Source: a virus
Strand: one strand, 5' to 3'
IMG/VR virus record: IMGVR_UViG_3300018481_000032
Span: 1 to 46,328 of that record
DNA: 46,328 nucleotides
The position numbers and the translations under genes are program-made. The notes under the pieces are model-generated. The model searched no databases, was not told where the DNA came from, and was given only the letters and a program-made list of their open reading frames with translations. This document shows, in pieces, positions 28,801-35,500 of this stretch (position 1 is its first letter; each line of letters begins with the position of its first letter).

Positions 28801-31161
28801 ATATTCCTCGTGCTTGCTGTAGGAGCGAAGCTTCTGGGACCAGCAGTTCCGGTTCTCGTTGCTCTGGCAGGAGCAGTTGCGTTGCTGGGTCTCGCTGTGG
28901 CTCTGATCGGAGGGGGAATGTTCCTCTTCGCTGCAGGCCTGGCAACCTTGGCAGCGTCGGGTATGGCTGGTGTCGCTGTGCTCACAGCAGCGGTCATCGC
29001 CTTCGCTCAGCTGCTTCCTCTGATCGCGCTGCAATTCGGCTTGGCCATTCGTGCCCTGGCCGCAGCGATCGGTGGATCTGGCCCAGAGTTGGTGGCGGCA
29101 TTCAGCGCAGTGCTGGGTGCTCTCATCCAGGCGGTTACCAACAACATCCCGAAGTTCGCCAGAATGCTACTGACGCTGATCACCTATGGGCTCGCTGTCA
29201 TCAGGGCAGCGTTCCCGCAGGTGTTGGCTACGGGCATCTCGATGATCATGACCCTGCTCAAGGGGATCGAGAACAATATCGGTAAGGTCGTTACCACCGT
29301 CGGCAAGATCATCGTCAAGTTCATCCAAGCCTTGGGTAAGCAGGTCCCCAAGATCATTGACGCTGGTGCCCAGATGATCCTCGATCTCATTCGGGGTCTG
29401 GCCGATGCCATCGACAAGTACGACGACCAGCTCATCGACGCCGGTTGGGATCTGGCGGAAGCCATCATCACTGGCATGCTCAAGGGACTTGCAGAAGGCC
29501 CGAAGCGAATTGCTGGTGCTGCTTGGAATCTCGGTAAGTCTGCACTCGGTGGAATCGCCGACGCCATCAAGTCGAAGTCTCCTTCGAAGGAAGCGGAAAA
29601 GCTGGGTCGATACGTCGGCCAAGGTTTCGCGATCGGAGTTGTCGGAAGCACAGAGGACGTCAATAAGTCCCTCGAGTTCATGAAGAGCCAGATCACGGCT
29701 GCATTCGAGGATACCGAGTCCAAGCTCAAGGAGAAGCAGGACGAGCTCGCTCGGCTCACAAAGGCGAAGAAGGGTGACACTCCCGAGGCTAAAAAGCTCG
29801 AGAAGCAGATCGCCACCCTGAAGACGCTTCACGCGAATGCTGCCAATGCCCGTAAGGTCTTCAACAAGGACTTGAAGGACGAGCAGGGAGAACTTCGTAA
29901 GCTTGCCGCGCAGTACGACAAGACTACGAAGAAGCTGGAAGAGGCAAACAAGAAGTTGGACGAGGCCAAGAAGGCCAAAGAAGACTTCGCCAAGAGCACA
30001 ACAGCTAAGTACTCTGCTGGACCAGCCATCGGAGAGGATGAGAACACTTCGTTCTCTTCGTTCGCCGACAAGGCTTACGAGGCTGAGCAGGCGATCGAGA
30101 AGTTCCAGAAGACGCTTACCACCCTCAAGAAGAGAGGGTTGAGCGACACTGCGTACAACAAGCTTCTGGAAGAAGGTGTGGGTGCCCAAGGCTTCCTCGA
30201 CAAGATCATGGAGGATGGCAAGAAGGGTATCGCCGAACTGAACTCTCTCGGTGAGCAGTTCTCTGCTCAGAAGCACACCGCTCTTGACCAGTACTTGGCC
30301 GGAGTCGAGAAGGAAGCTGCAGACGTCGAGAAGTTCAAGGCGTCGCTCGACCAGCTCAAGGCTTTGGGCTTGGACGATGCCTCTTACCGCAAGTTGGTGG
30401 AGGAGGGTCCGAGTGCACAGCCGTTCGTAGACCAGCTCCTCGCAAGCGGAGCCGGTGGCGTCAACCAGCTCAACGCGTTGAATGCTCGTCTTGCCGCGGC
30501 AGCAACTTCCCTCGGGGAGGAGGCCGCACGGGTTCTTTACCAGGGCGGCATCGACTCGGCACAGAAGACTGTGGACGGTCTCGTCGACGGTCTCAACAAC
30601 CCCACCAGCATCAAGGCGCTCGAAAGAGCAATGGCGCGGGTTGCACGCAAGATGGTCAAGGCTCTGAAGAAGGAGCTGAAGATCAAGTCGCCGTCCAGGG
30701 TTGGTATGGACATCGGCAAGTTCTTCAACCTCGGTGTTTCTGGAGGTCTCGACAAGTACACGAAGGTGGTTGAGAAGTCGGCAGAGACCATGGCCAACTC
30801 GGCTGTGGACACGATCAAGAAGACCATGACCGGACTTTCGAGCATGGCCTTGACCGATGTCAACATGAATCCGGTGATCGCTCCGGTAATCGACCTGACT
30901 CAGGCAGAGAAGGATGCGGCGGCCCTGAACAAGATGCTGGCCGTGAACGCAGAAGTGTCATACGCGCAAGCGCAAGGGATATCTTCGGAGCAGCAGACAG
31001 CTTCGCAGACCCCAGGCACTACTGAGTCCGCTACTCAGGCACCGACCACGGTGGTTGAGTACACGCAGAACAACTACTCGCCCAAGGCGTTGTCTGAGGT
31101 CGAGATCTTCCGCAACACTCGGAACAGTCTATCGCTAGTAAGGGAGGCCTTGAACGCATGA
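25801..31161 (+). CDS. Tape measure protein
   Basis: This 1786-residue protein sets tail length. At about 0.15 nm per residue it suggests a tail near 270 nm (inference). The N-terminal 350 residues carry the usual tape-measure fold (FENTQFERAATQTMGTMDKL). A long block of hydrophobic Ala/Leu/Gly helices (about 715-1130) would sit in the tube and later the membrane. A Lys/Glu coiled coil is near 1300-1400, followed by two related segments of about 80 residues. SKSPSKEAEKLG and IKSPSRVGMDIG motifs flank them. No lysozyme or peptidase domain is evident. The start overlaps the previous stop (ATGA); an ATG 21 bases upstream is a weaker option. Confidence 0.95.
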   Translation: MSSSVDSRIVSMKFENTQFERAATQTMGTMDKLKKTLDPAGLSKGLSTVQKTLNGTNLSVLEGGVTRISKKFLALGTVAVTALTRITNSAIDAGTRLIKSLTIAPIQKGLKEYETTLNSVQTILANTGLKGQKGLDKVNGALKNLNDYSDKTIYNFSEMARNIGTFTAAGIKLKPATSAIKGIANLAAVSGSSAEQASTAMYQLSQALASGSVKLMDWNSVVNAGMGGKVFQESLKATARAHGVAVDSIIKKSGSFRESLKEGWLDKTILTDTLKQFAGEYSKADLIAQGFSQKQAQRILEMGKTATDAATKVKTMSQLINTLQETAGSGWAQTWQLIFGNFGEAKSLFTGLNDTLGGIIKANADARNKLLGDWKKLGGRTDLIEGIKNIWEALLSVIRPIKEAFRDIFPAMTGKRLAELTENFREFTEKLTLSGPAADALKRIFTGVFAVFDIGWRILKGVIGSFFSMFGVVNNGTGGVLELVASIADVVTAFRDWLVEGDKIGQVFQYLRDARDQTLVPLVNLVSKLAEAFAELVSGGGAAFGEKLSSAFGNIGPIIGAVLDNIEELINKLTGGIGKIDLSGIFGDLGGGSGDAASKAIDGVSSSLEGAKDAAEGVDHAFDAVGNALVAVKDFVVRAAKGIKDAFVTVKDAITGGLGGVGMGDTLAVINTGFLTLLYLSIRKFVKQVGGTFQELKNAFKAGGGVLNQVTANLKSMQTEVRARAIFMIAAALALLAAAIYVLSKVDTAELAKGLGAVVILLGALTGAILALEAKTKGLGAGRVALLAGAMVLMAGAVLLLSGAVALLGQMDSATLAKGLGSVTAILGIIVAASAVLSKTGGAAQMVAAAAAIGILAVSLTLFAGALKLYASLDTMMMLEGGLKAALAIAAIGIAMRALPKDMLKSAASLAIVSASLLVIAGAMKIFATMSVEDMAKSLIMLGGSLMIISVALKAMEKSVKGAAALLLVSAALAVLVPTLVILGNLDVTTIATALGALAGIFLVLAVGAKLLGPAVPVLVALAGAVALLGLAVALIGGGMFLFAAGLATLAASGMAGVAVLTAAVIAFAQLLPLIALQFGLAIRALAAAIGGSGPELVAAFSAVLGALIQAVTNNIPKFARMLLTLITYGLAVIRAAFPQVLATGISMIMTLLKGIENNIGKVVTTVGKIIVKFIQALGKQVPKIIDAGAQMILDLIRGLADAIDKYDDQLIDAGWDLAEAIITGMLKGLAEGPKRIAGAAWNLGKSALGGIADAIKSKSPSKEAEKLGRYVGQGFAIGVVGSTEDVNKSLEFMKSQITAAFEDTESKLKEKQDELARLTKAKKGDTPEAKKLEKQIATLKTLHANAANARKVFNKDLKDEQGELRKLAAQYDKTTKKLEEANKKLDEAKKAKEDFAKSTTAKYSAGPAIGEDENTSFSSFADKAYEAEQAIEKFQKTLTTLKKRGLSDTAYNKLLEEGVGAQGFLDKIMEDGKKGIAELNSLGEQFSAQKHTALDQYLAGVEKEAADVEKFKASLDQLKALGLDDASYRKLVEEGPSAQPFVDQLLASGAGGVNQLNALNARLAAAATSLGEEAARVLYQGGIDSAQKTVDGLVDGLNNPTSIKALERAMARVARKMVKALKKELKIKSPSRVGMDIGKFFNLGVSGGLDKYTKVVEKSAETMANSAVDTIKKTMTGLSSMALTDVNMNPVIAPVIDLTQAEKDAAALNKMLAVNAEVSYAQAQGISSEQQTASQTPGTTESATQAPTTVVEYTQNNYSPKALSEVEIFRNTRNSLSLVREALNA

Positions 31162-31961
31162 GATTCACAAAAGTACGACTCAACGGCCTCGAAGTGGTCG
31201 ACCTTCCGATCATCAACGCTCTCCCCTCAGATCCCTATATTCTCAAGAATGTAGATGGTCTGGGTCCGCCTGTGGTCGACGTCTCTATTGCTCCCACCCT
31301 CAACGCTGGGGGTAAGTACCAGGGACGTCGACCACAGAGCCGGGAGATCGTTTCGCTCATCGGACTCAACCCAGACCACGGAGCTGGTCTGTCCGCATCA
31401 GATCTCCGCGATTCCCTTTACGGGATGCTCTCCCCTGGAGAAGAAGACCACATCATGGTCCAGCTAGTGGACGATGAAACAGTGGTAGTCGAGACCCAGG
31501 GGTACGTCGGGAATTTGGAGATCAACCCTTTCAGCAAGGACCCTGAGGTTCAGCTGACGATCCCGTGTCTGCAGCAATACTTGCTTGCCCCTGAGCTGTT
31601 GTACGTGGCGCCGACAAGTAAGGCTGCACCTGTGATCCAGAACGTCGGTAATGCTCCAGCAGGCTTCCGAATGGAGCTCATATTTACCGCAAACGTGACG
31701 AACTGGACACTTTCTCGTCCCTCAGGTAGGAAGATGCAGATCCTCTACGCGTTCTTGACAGGCGACAAGCTTGTCATTGACACGAGGCCTGGATCTCGAG
31801 GGATCTGGAGAACGCGTTCTGGTGTGGTCAAGAACCTCATCGGCTCAGCACCTGGGTCGGACTGGCTCATGCTGCACGGTGGAACCAACACTTTCGCCAC
31901 CAGCTCGCAGTCTTTCAACTGGGACGACGTGTTCTATCTCCCGCAGTATTGGGGGATCTGA
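31158..31961 (+). CDS. Distal tail protein (Dit-like)
   Basis: This 267-residue protein directly follows the tape measure, overlapping it by four bases. It has the two-part layout of Dit proteins: an N-terminal belt domain (about 1-150; KYQGRRPQSREIVSLIGLNP and EVQLTIPCLQQYLLAPELLY) and a C-terminal galectin-like domain (about 155-267; FRMELIFTANVTNWTLSRPS and GDKLVIDTRPGSRGIW). It would form the hexameric hub that joins tube and baseplate. Its stop overlaps the next start (TGATG). Confidence 0.85.
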   Translation: MRFTKVRLNGLEVVDLPIINALPSDPYILKNVDGLGPPVVDVSIAPTLNAGGKYQGRRPQSREIVSLIGLNPDHGAGLSASDLRDSLYGMLSPGEEDHIMVQLVDDETVVVETQGYVGNLEINPFSKDPEVQLTIPCLQQYLLAPELLYVAPTSKAAPVIQNVGNAPAGFRMELIFTANVTNWTLSRPSGRKMQILYAFLTGDKLVIDTRPGSRGIWRTRSGVVKNLIGSAPGSDWLMLHGGTNTFATSSQSFNWDDVFYLPQYWGI

Positions 31962-33148
31962 TGGACGTGGTGCGTCTCGACAAGGCTACGTACGTACCCG
32001 ACTCTCTTGTCGAGGACTACTCATCCATGATCTGGACTGAAAGATATTTGGATAATGGTGAGTTCCAGCTCACGACACCTGAGGTCGAGAAGACACGTGC
32101 CTTGATCCCCGTCGGAAGTCTCATCTCTTTGATGGACTCTCTGGAAGTCCAGATCGTCGAGAACCACTCCATCAAGCGAGATGACAAGGGTGCTCCTACG
32201 TTGACCGTCACCGGTCGAACGTTCGATACCTTCCTTGAGCAGAGAGTCATGATGGGCGAATACCAGCAGTCTTGGCCCATGCTCAAGCAATACAGGTGCT
32301 CAGAGATCGCTGCATATTTGCTGTGGAACTATCTGGTGAACACCACCGGGCAGGACCCAAGCCGCGATGATCAACTCACCTGGATCTACGACGCAATCGC
32401 AAACCTCGTCGTCACAAACAGCACGACGTTCCCACAGACATATTTGGATTGGACTCTTCAGGCTGGGGTTGTATACCCACAGCTACGAGACTTCCTAAGC
32501 CTGGGTGGTCTGGGGTACCGCAGCATTCGTCCGGACAAGACCTCGGGGTATGTGACGACGTTCGACACGTCCACCTCAGGGGCTCGAGGAAACATTGCGG
32601 CGACGTGGACGACCAACCTTGCGCAGATGCGTTTGGATATTTACAACGGGACAAACCGGTCGAGGAACCAGAGCGTAGTGGAGCCAGTCATATTTCACTA
32701 TGACTCAGGCCACATCGACAACCCGGAGTATCTGTTCACAAACAAGGAACTGAAGAACGAGGCTTTGGTTAGCTCGTCTCTCGGCAACATGAGTGTTTGG
32801 CCTGGTTTGGGTTTGACCCATCCTGCACCCATTCCTTCGGGTTTGAACCGTCGTGTCCTATTTATCGACGGTGGAAAGATGGAATCCGGGGAGGACGAGG
32901 ACGTATTCCAAGCGTCACTCGTTCAGAAAGGCTTGATCGAGCTCAGCAAGCACAACCGTTCCGCTCTTTTCGATGGAGCAGTCTCGGCTCTTTCTCCATA
33001 CGAGTACAACAAGGAGTATTTCCTAGGAGATTTGGTAACTCTCCTCGGGGAATATGGGCTTGAGACGTCCATGGCCGTATCCGAATACGTTCGTACTGAG
33101 GACGCGGAAGGAGATCGGGGCTATCCAACCCTGATTCTGTCCAGTTAG
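31961..33148 (+). CDS. ReqiPepy6 Gp37-like tail hub protein
   Basis: This 395-residue protein matches the Siphovirus ReqiPepy6 Gp37-like family, baseplate hub proteins equivalent to the tail-associated (Tal/gp27-like) protein. Diagnostic segments are MIWTERYLDNGEFQLTTPEV (about 24-43), GRTFDTFLEQRVM (about 85-97) and the barrel segment LVTLLGEYGLETSMAVSEYV near the C-terminus. It likely closes the tail tip and contacts adhesins. The ATG overlaps the Dit stop; an upstream TTG is possible but not needed. No hydrolase domain is attached. Confidence 0.85.
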   Translation: MDVVRLDKATYVPDSLVEDYSSMIWTERYLDNGEFQLTTPEVEKTRALIPVGSLISLMDSLEVQIVENHSIKRDDKGAPTLTVTGRTFDTFLEQRVMMGEYQQSWPMLKQYRCSEIAAYLLWNYLVNTTGQDPSRDDQLTWIYDAIANLVVTNSTTFPQTYLDWTLQAGVVYPQLRDFLSLGGLGYRSIRPDKTSGYVTTFDTSTSGARGNIAATWTTNLAQMRLDIYNGTNRSRNQSVVEPVIFHYDSGHIDNPEYLFTNKELKNEALVSSSLGNMSVWPGLGLTHPAPIPSGLNRRVLFIDGGKMESGEDEDVFQASLVQKGLIELSKHNRSALFDGAVSALSPYEYNKEYFLGDLVTLLGEYGLETSMAVSEYVRTEDAEGDRGYPTLILSS

Positions 33149-33157
33149 GAGGTAGGT

Positions 33158-33382
33158 ATGAAGGAATGGCAGTTTACTGTCCTCTTCCTTGTTGGCGTGG
33201 GGGGCGCAGTCCTGCTTCTAATTGGACCAGCGCTGGGGTTGAATATTGGTGAGAACCCGGGAGCTCTTACGGGAGTAGGTGTAATTCTAACCTACGTCCT
33301 CACTCAACGGAAAACACTGACCAAGCACAACGACGAGAGAAATGAGAGAAAGCGGAAGGAGGTGGACGATGACCTGGACTGA
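33158..33382 (+). CDS. Small two-helix membrane protein
   Basis: This 74-residue protein follows TTAGGAGGTAGG. It has two hydrophobic segments (FTVLFLVGVGGAVLLLIGPA, about 6-25, and ALTGVGVILTYVLTQ, about 36-50) and a highly charged C-terminus (HNDERNERKRKEVDDD). This is typical of holin-like or other phage membrane proteins. It ends 14 bases inside the next gene, also a membrane protein, and stands between the tail hub and the holin, so a lysis role is possible. Confidence 0.7.
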   Translation: MKEWQFTVLFLVGVGGAVLLLIGPALGLNIGENPGALTGVGVILTYVLTQRKTLTKHNDERNERKRKEVDDDLD

Positions 33383-33971
33383 GCGTGTGTCCTGGCTGAT
33401 GCTGGGCTGCTTCATAGGCTTTTCGCTCGGCTACATCGTCCGTTCTCTACGGGAAATCAAGGAGGAGGTGGATGAGATCGACGGCATTGTGAAGGAGAAG
33501 CGACGTCACCGAAGAGCTGATGACGCGGGATTCAGTCGATACCCGCTCATGTGGGACGTTGTGCTTCTCGTCGTCGTGGTCTTGACAGCTTGGGGTGCTT
33601 TTGCAAGCGTCCAAGCTTCCAACAAGACCGAGGACACTCAGGAAGAACTGCAAGCAACGCAGAAGCAGGTCGCTGTAGTGACCAGTTGCAATCAGGAGTT
33701 CCTGTCCAAGACCATTCGAGCATTGAACTACAGAACCGAGTCGACGCAGGCTCGTGCTGAAGCCAACGTAGAGCTGCAGAAGGCACAGGCAGACTTCTTC
33801 GCGTTGCTTCTTCGAAAGCCGCCGGAGTCAGAGACGACACGTACTCAAGCAGGTCGAGAGTACTTGACATCTCTCCAAAACTTCGTTGAAGTCAGTGAAA
33901 AGACTGACATCAGCGTCGAGAAGTTTCCGTACCCAACCAACGAGGAACTCTCCGAGTGCCTCAACCAGTAG
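33369..33971 (+). CDS. Membrane protein with coiled-coil ectodomain
   Basis: This 200-residue protein has a first helix (VSWLMLGCFIGFSLGYIV, 7-24), a basic segment (KEKRRHRRADD), a second helix (LMWDVVLLVVVVLTAWGAFA, about 60-79) and a long Gln/Glu-rich coiled coil (about 84-165). That layout would suit a spanin-like or envelope-spanning lysis accessory, but Gram-positive hosts rarely need spanins, so this stays a membrane protein of unknown role. ATG 33369 follows AAGGAGGTGGACG. An earlier in-frame ATG lies inside the preceding gene and lacks a ribosome site. Confidence 0.7.
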   Translation: MTWTERVSWLMLGCFIGFSLGYIVRSLREIKEEVDEIDGIVKEKRRHRRADDAGFSRYPLMWDVVLLVVVVLTAWGAFASVQASNKTEDTQEELQATQKQVAVVTSCNQEFLSKTIRALNYRTESTQARAEANVELQKAQADFFALLLRKPPESETTRTQAGREYLTSLQNFVEVSEKTDISVEKFPYPTNEELSECLNQ

Positions 33972-33984
33972 TTAGGGGACTGCT

Positions 33985-34332
33985 ATGAATTCTTTCCTGA
34001 GCAACAAGGCGTATGACGCCCTGAAGTTCGTCGCGCAGATCGTTCTGCCGGCACTCGGGACCTTGTACGCCACGGTGTCTGGCCTCATGGGGTGGCCGAA
34101 CACCGAGGAGGTCGTCGGAATCATCATCGCCGTGGACTTGTTCCTGGGCACGCTTCTTGGTCTCTCCACCAAGGCCTACAACAACAGCGACGAGAAGTAC
34201 GACGGCGAGATCAACGTCGTGGAACAGCCCGACGGTCGGACCTTGATGGACATGCAGCTCAATAAGGTCGAGGACCCGACGGAGATCATCGACAAGAAGG
34301 AGGTCCTGTTCCGCGTGAACGGGGCCGAGTAG
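33985..34332 (+). CDS. Holin
   Basis: This 115-residue protein is the best holin candidate. It has the actinophage holin layout: an N-terminal helix SNKAYDALKFVAQIVLPALG (about 5-24), LYATVSGLMGWPNTEEVVGI, a second membrane helix GIIIAVDLFLGTLLGLSTKA (about 43-62), then YNNSDEKYDGEINV and a charged tail. It would make the membrane holes that release the endolysin. The ATG follows TAGGGGACTGCT. It is the last gene of the late block, 24 kb from the endolysin gene; the first element of the second early cluster begins 14 bases after its stop. Confidence 0.85.
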   Translation: MNSFLSNKAYDALKFVAQIVLPALGTLYATVSGLMGWPNTEEVVGIIIAVDLFLGTLLGLSTKAYNNSDEKYDGEINVVEQPDGRTLMDMQLNKVEDPTEIIDKKEVLFRVNGAE

Positions 34333-34345
34333 TCGCGCTGTAGTG

Positions 34346-34380
34346 GTCGCGAGCTCTACATCCCTTGTAATGAGACCGCC
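34346..34380 (+). promoter_or_regulatory. Conserved early element (copy 5 of 9)
   Basis: GTCGCG, 14 bases with ACA at positions 7-9, then TGTAATGAGACCGCC. It marks the switch from the late block to the second cluster of small-gene cassettes. Confidence 0.75.
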
Positions 34381-34397
34381 CTACGAGAAGGAGAGAT

Positions 34398-34682
34398 ATG
34401 TTCAACTCGAAGTCCCGCGAGGAGACAGGGCTCGAGAAGGCCATAGATGGCTTGCTCTCTGAAATGAAAGGATTTACCGCAGATACGAAGGAGTACTCCG
34501 CGATGGCGGACCAACTGGAGAAGCTTTACAAGCTCAAGGATATAGACAAGCCTGAGCGAGTGAAGCCCGACACGTTGGCCATCATCGCCGGCAACCTCCT
34601 CGTCGCTGTGGTGATCGTGACATACGAGAGCAAGAACATCTTGACTTCGAAAGCCCTGAGCTTCCTCCAGAAGACTCGATAG
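34398..34682 (+). CDS. Small membrane-anchored helical protein
   Basis: This 94-residue protein is driven by element copy 5, with AGAAGGAGAG before the ATG. It is mostly charged helix (about 1-55) followed by one hydrophobic segment (TLAIIAGNLLVAVVIVTYES, about 59-78) and a short basic tail. It looks like a membrane-anchored coiled coil. The function is unknown. It opens a region in which most small genes encode one membrane helix. Confidence 0.7.
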   Translation: MFNSKSREETGLEKAIDGLLSEMKGFTADTKEYSAMADQLEKLYKLKDIDKPERVKPDTLAIIAGNLLVAVVIVTYESKNILTSKALSFLQKTR

Positions 34683-34712
34683 GCACATCTGACCACTACA
34701 ACGGCAGCCCAG

Positions 34713-34758
34713 ATATAGAAGGCGTGTACGCTAACCCCGTGCACGTCTTCTATATTTT
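34713..34758 (+). terminator. Intrinsic terminator
   Basis: An 18-pair stem (34713-34730 with 34738-34755), complete apart from two G-U pairs, has a seven-base loop and runs into TTTT. It is the longest stem in the window. Confidence 0.85.
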
Positions 34759-34800
34759 GGCGCCTACATGGCTTGTAAAAATTGCTACGAACGAGATCCC

Positions 34801-34823
34801 AAAAAAGCCCGCGGGGCAATTTT
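34801..34823. terminator. Possible two-way terminator hairpin
   Basis: AAAAAAGCCC GCG GGGC AATTTT forms a short GC stem with A-runs on the left and T-runs on the right, so it could stop transcription from either side. It lies within a wider repeat (AAAATTGC 34778-34785, GCAATTTT 34816-34823). Confidence 0.35.
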
Positions 34824-34832
34824 GGCTCAATG

Positions 34833-34867
34833 TTCGCGAAAAACGCAAGCCTTGTAATGAGACCTAC
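34833..34867 (+). promoter_or_regulatory. Conserved early element (copy 6 of 9)
   Basis: TTCGCG, 14 bases with GCA at positions 7-9, then TGTAATGAGACCTAC. A degenerate half-copy (ACA, five bases, TGTAAA) lies 65 bases upstream near 34766. Confidence 0.75.
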
Positions 34868-34885
34868 CCAACGAAAGGACCCGAA

Positions 34886-35041
34886 ATGGACATCGGCACA
34901 TTCGTCATCGTGTGCATGCTGGCAGCACTCGTCGTGATGGTCGCAGCCCTACCGCTGTTGATCATCTCGCGAGTCGTCCGCATGCTCAAGAAGTCGATCG
35001 AGAAGCTGTTCACCTTCAAGGTTCGCATCCGCAAGGCCTGA
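34886..35041 (+). CDS. Small single-pass membrane protein
   Basis: This 51-residue protein has one long hydrophobic helix (FVIVCMLAALVVMVAALPLL, about 6-25) and a basic amphipathic C-terminus (RMLKKSIEKLFTFKVRIRKA). The element and CGAAAGGACC upstream, and the terminator eight bases after the stop, define a one-gene cassette. The function is unknown. Confidence 0.7.
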   Translation: MDIGTFVIVCMLAALVVMVAALPLLIISRVVRMLKKSIEKLFTFKVRIRKA

Positions 35042-35048
35042 CCTCGAG

Positions 35049-35077
35049 ACCTAGACTCCACACGGAGTTTAGGTTTT
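35049..35077 (+). terminator. Intrinsic terminator
   Basis: ACCTAGACTCC pairs with GGAGTTTAGGT (one G-U) and ends in TTT. Element copy 7 starts three bases downstream. Confidence 0.85.
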
Positions 35078-35079
35078 GA

Positions 35080-35109
35080 CTCGCGAGAATTACAAGCCTT
35101 GTAATGAGA
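35080..35109 (+). promoter_or_regulatory. Conserved early element (copy 7 of 9), without a coding gene behind it
   Basis: CTCGCG, 14 bases with ACA at positions 7-9, then TGTAATGAGA. Unlike the others it is followed by a compact RNA fold ending in a T-run rather than by a ribosome site. Confidence 0.75.
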
Positions 35110-35167
35110 AGTAAGGTGCCTCACGCACCCTTCACCCGCCAGTGAAGATCACTTCTCATCTCTTTTT
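35105..35167 (+). ncRNA. Putative small structured RNA (three-way junction)
   Basis: An outer perfect stem (TGAGAAGT 35105-35112, ACTTCTCA 35151-35158) encloses two perfect hairpins: GGTGC/GCACC (35115-35119, 35125-35129) and CTTCAC/GTGAAG (35130-35135, 35142-35147). TCTCTTTTT follows. No reading frame fits the segment. It may be a small RNA or an elaborate terminator. The outer stem overlaps the TGTAATGAGA box, so the transcript start decides which. Confidence 0.5.
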
Positions 35168-35195
35168 CACTCACCCAAATATGAAGGAGCACGCC

Positions 35196-35315
35196 ATGTC
35201 TGGAAGCGCGAACTACGGCTGTCTCGGGTTCTTGGGGGACGTCTTCATGACGTTCCTCACCGCAGGGCTCTGGCTCATCTGGATCTTCGTCCGCGAGAAC
35301 CGGCGGAGGAGGTAA
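35196..35315 (+). CDS. 39-residue membrane protein
   Basis: The ATG lies about 10 bases after AAGGAG. The product has a hydrophobic segment (GDVFMTFLTAGLWLIWIFV, 14-32) and ends RENRRRR, so it should insert once with the basic end in the cytoplasm. Its stop overlaps the next start (TAATG), coupling it to another small membrane protein. The function is unknown. Confidence 0.65.
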   Translation: MSGSANYGCLGFLGDVFMTFLTAGLWLIWIFVRENRRRR

Positions 35316-35500
35316 TGATCGAGGTGGGTCGCACTCTCGTCCTCGCATTCATCATCGGGGGTCTCCTCGTTGCCTGGCTGTGCATCTGCATCCTCATCAT
35401 CGGCGAGGTGTACAAGTTCGTTGACATGATCAACGAGAAGCGCAAGTCTCGCCAATTCTTCAAGAAGATCGAGAGGTACCGACGTGACTTCAATTCGTGA
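35315..35500 (+). CDS. Small single-pass membrane protein
   Basis: This 61-residue protein starts at an ATG that overlaps the preceding stop. One long hydrophobic helix (TLVLAFIIGGLLVAWLCICI, about 7-26, continuing LIIGEVY) is followed by a very basic tail (NEKRKSRQFFKKIERYRRDF). It overlaps the DUF6353-like gene by 17 bases, so the three consecutive membrane genes are translationally linked. A role as a partner of the DUF6353-like protein is plausible but only inferred from position. Confidence 0.7.
   Translation: MIEVGRTLVLAFIIGGLLVAWLCICILIIGEVYKFVDMINEKRKSRQFFKKIERYRRDFNS

Noticed and set aside
29167-30276. 369-codon Leu-rich open frame on the minus strand
   Set aside because: It is antisense to the tape measure coiled coil; Leu/Glu richness follows from CTC/GAG codons on the other strand.
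33369-33971. Spanin call for the coiled-coil membrane protein
   Set aside because: The topology fits, but it has two membrane helices, no lipobox partner, and the likely host is Gram-positive.
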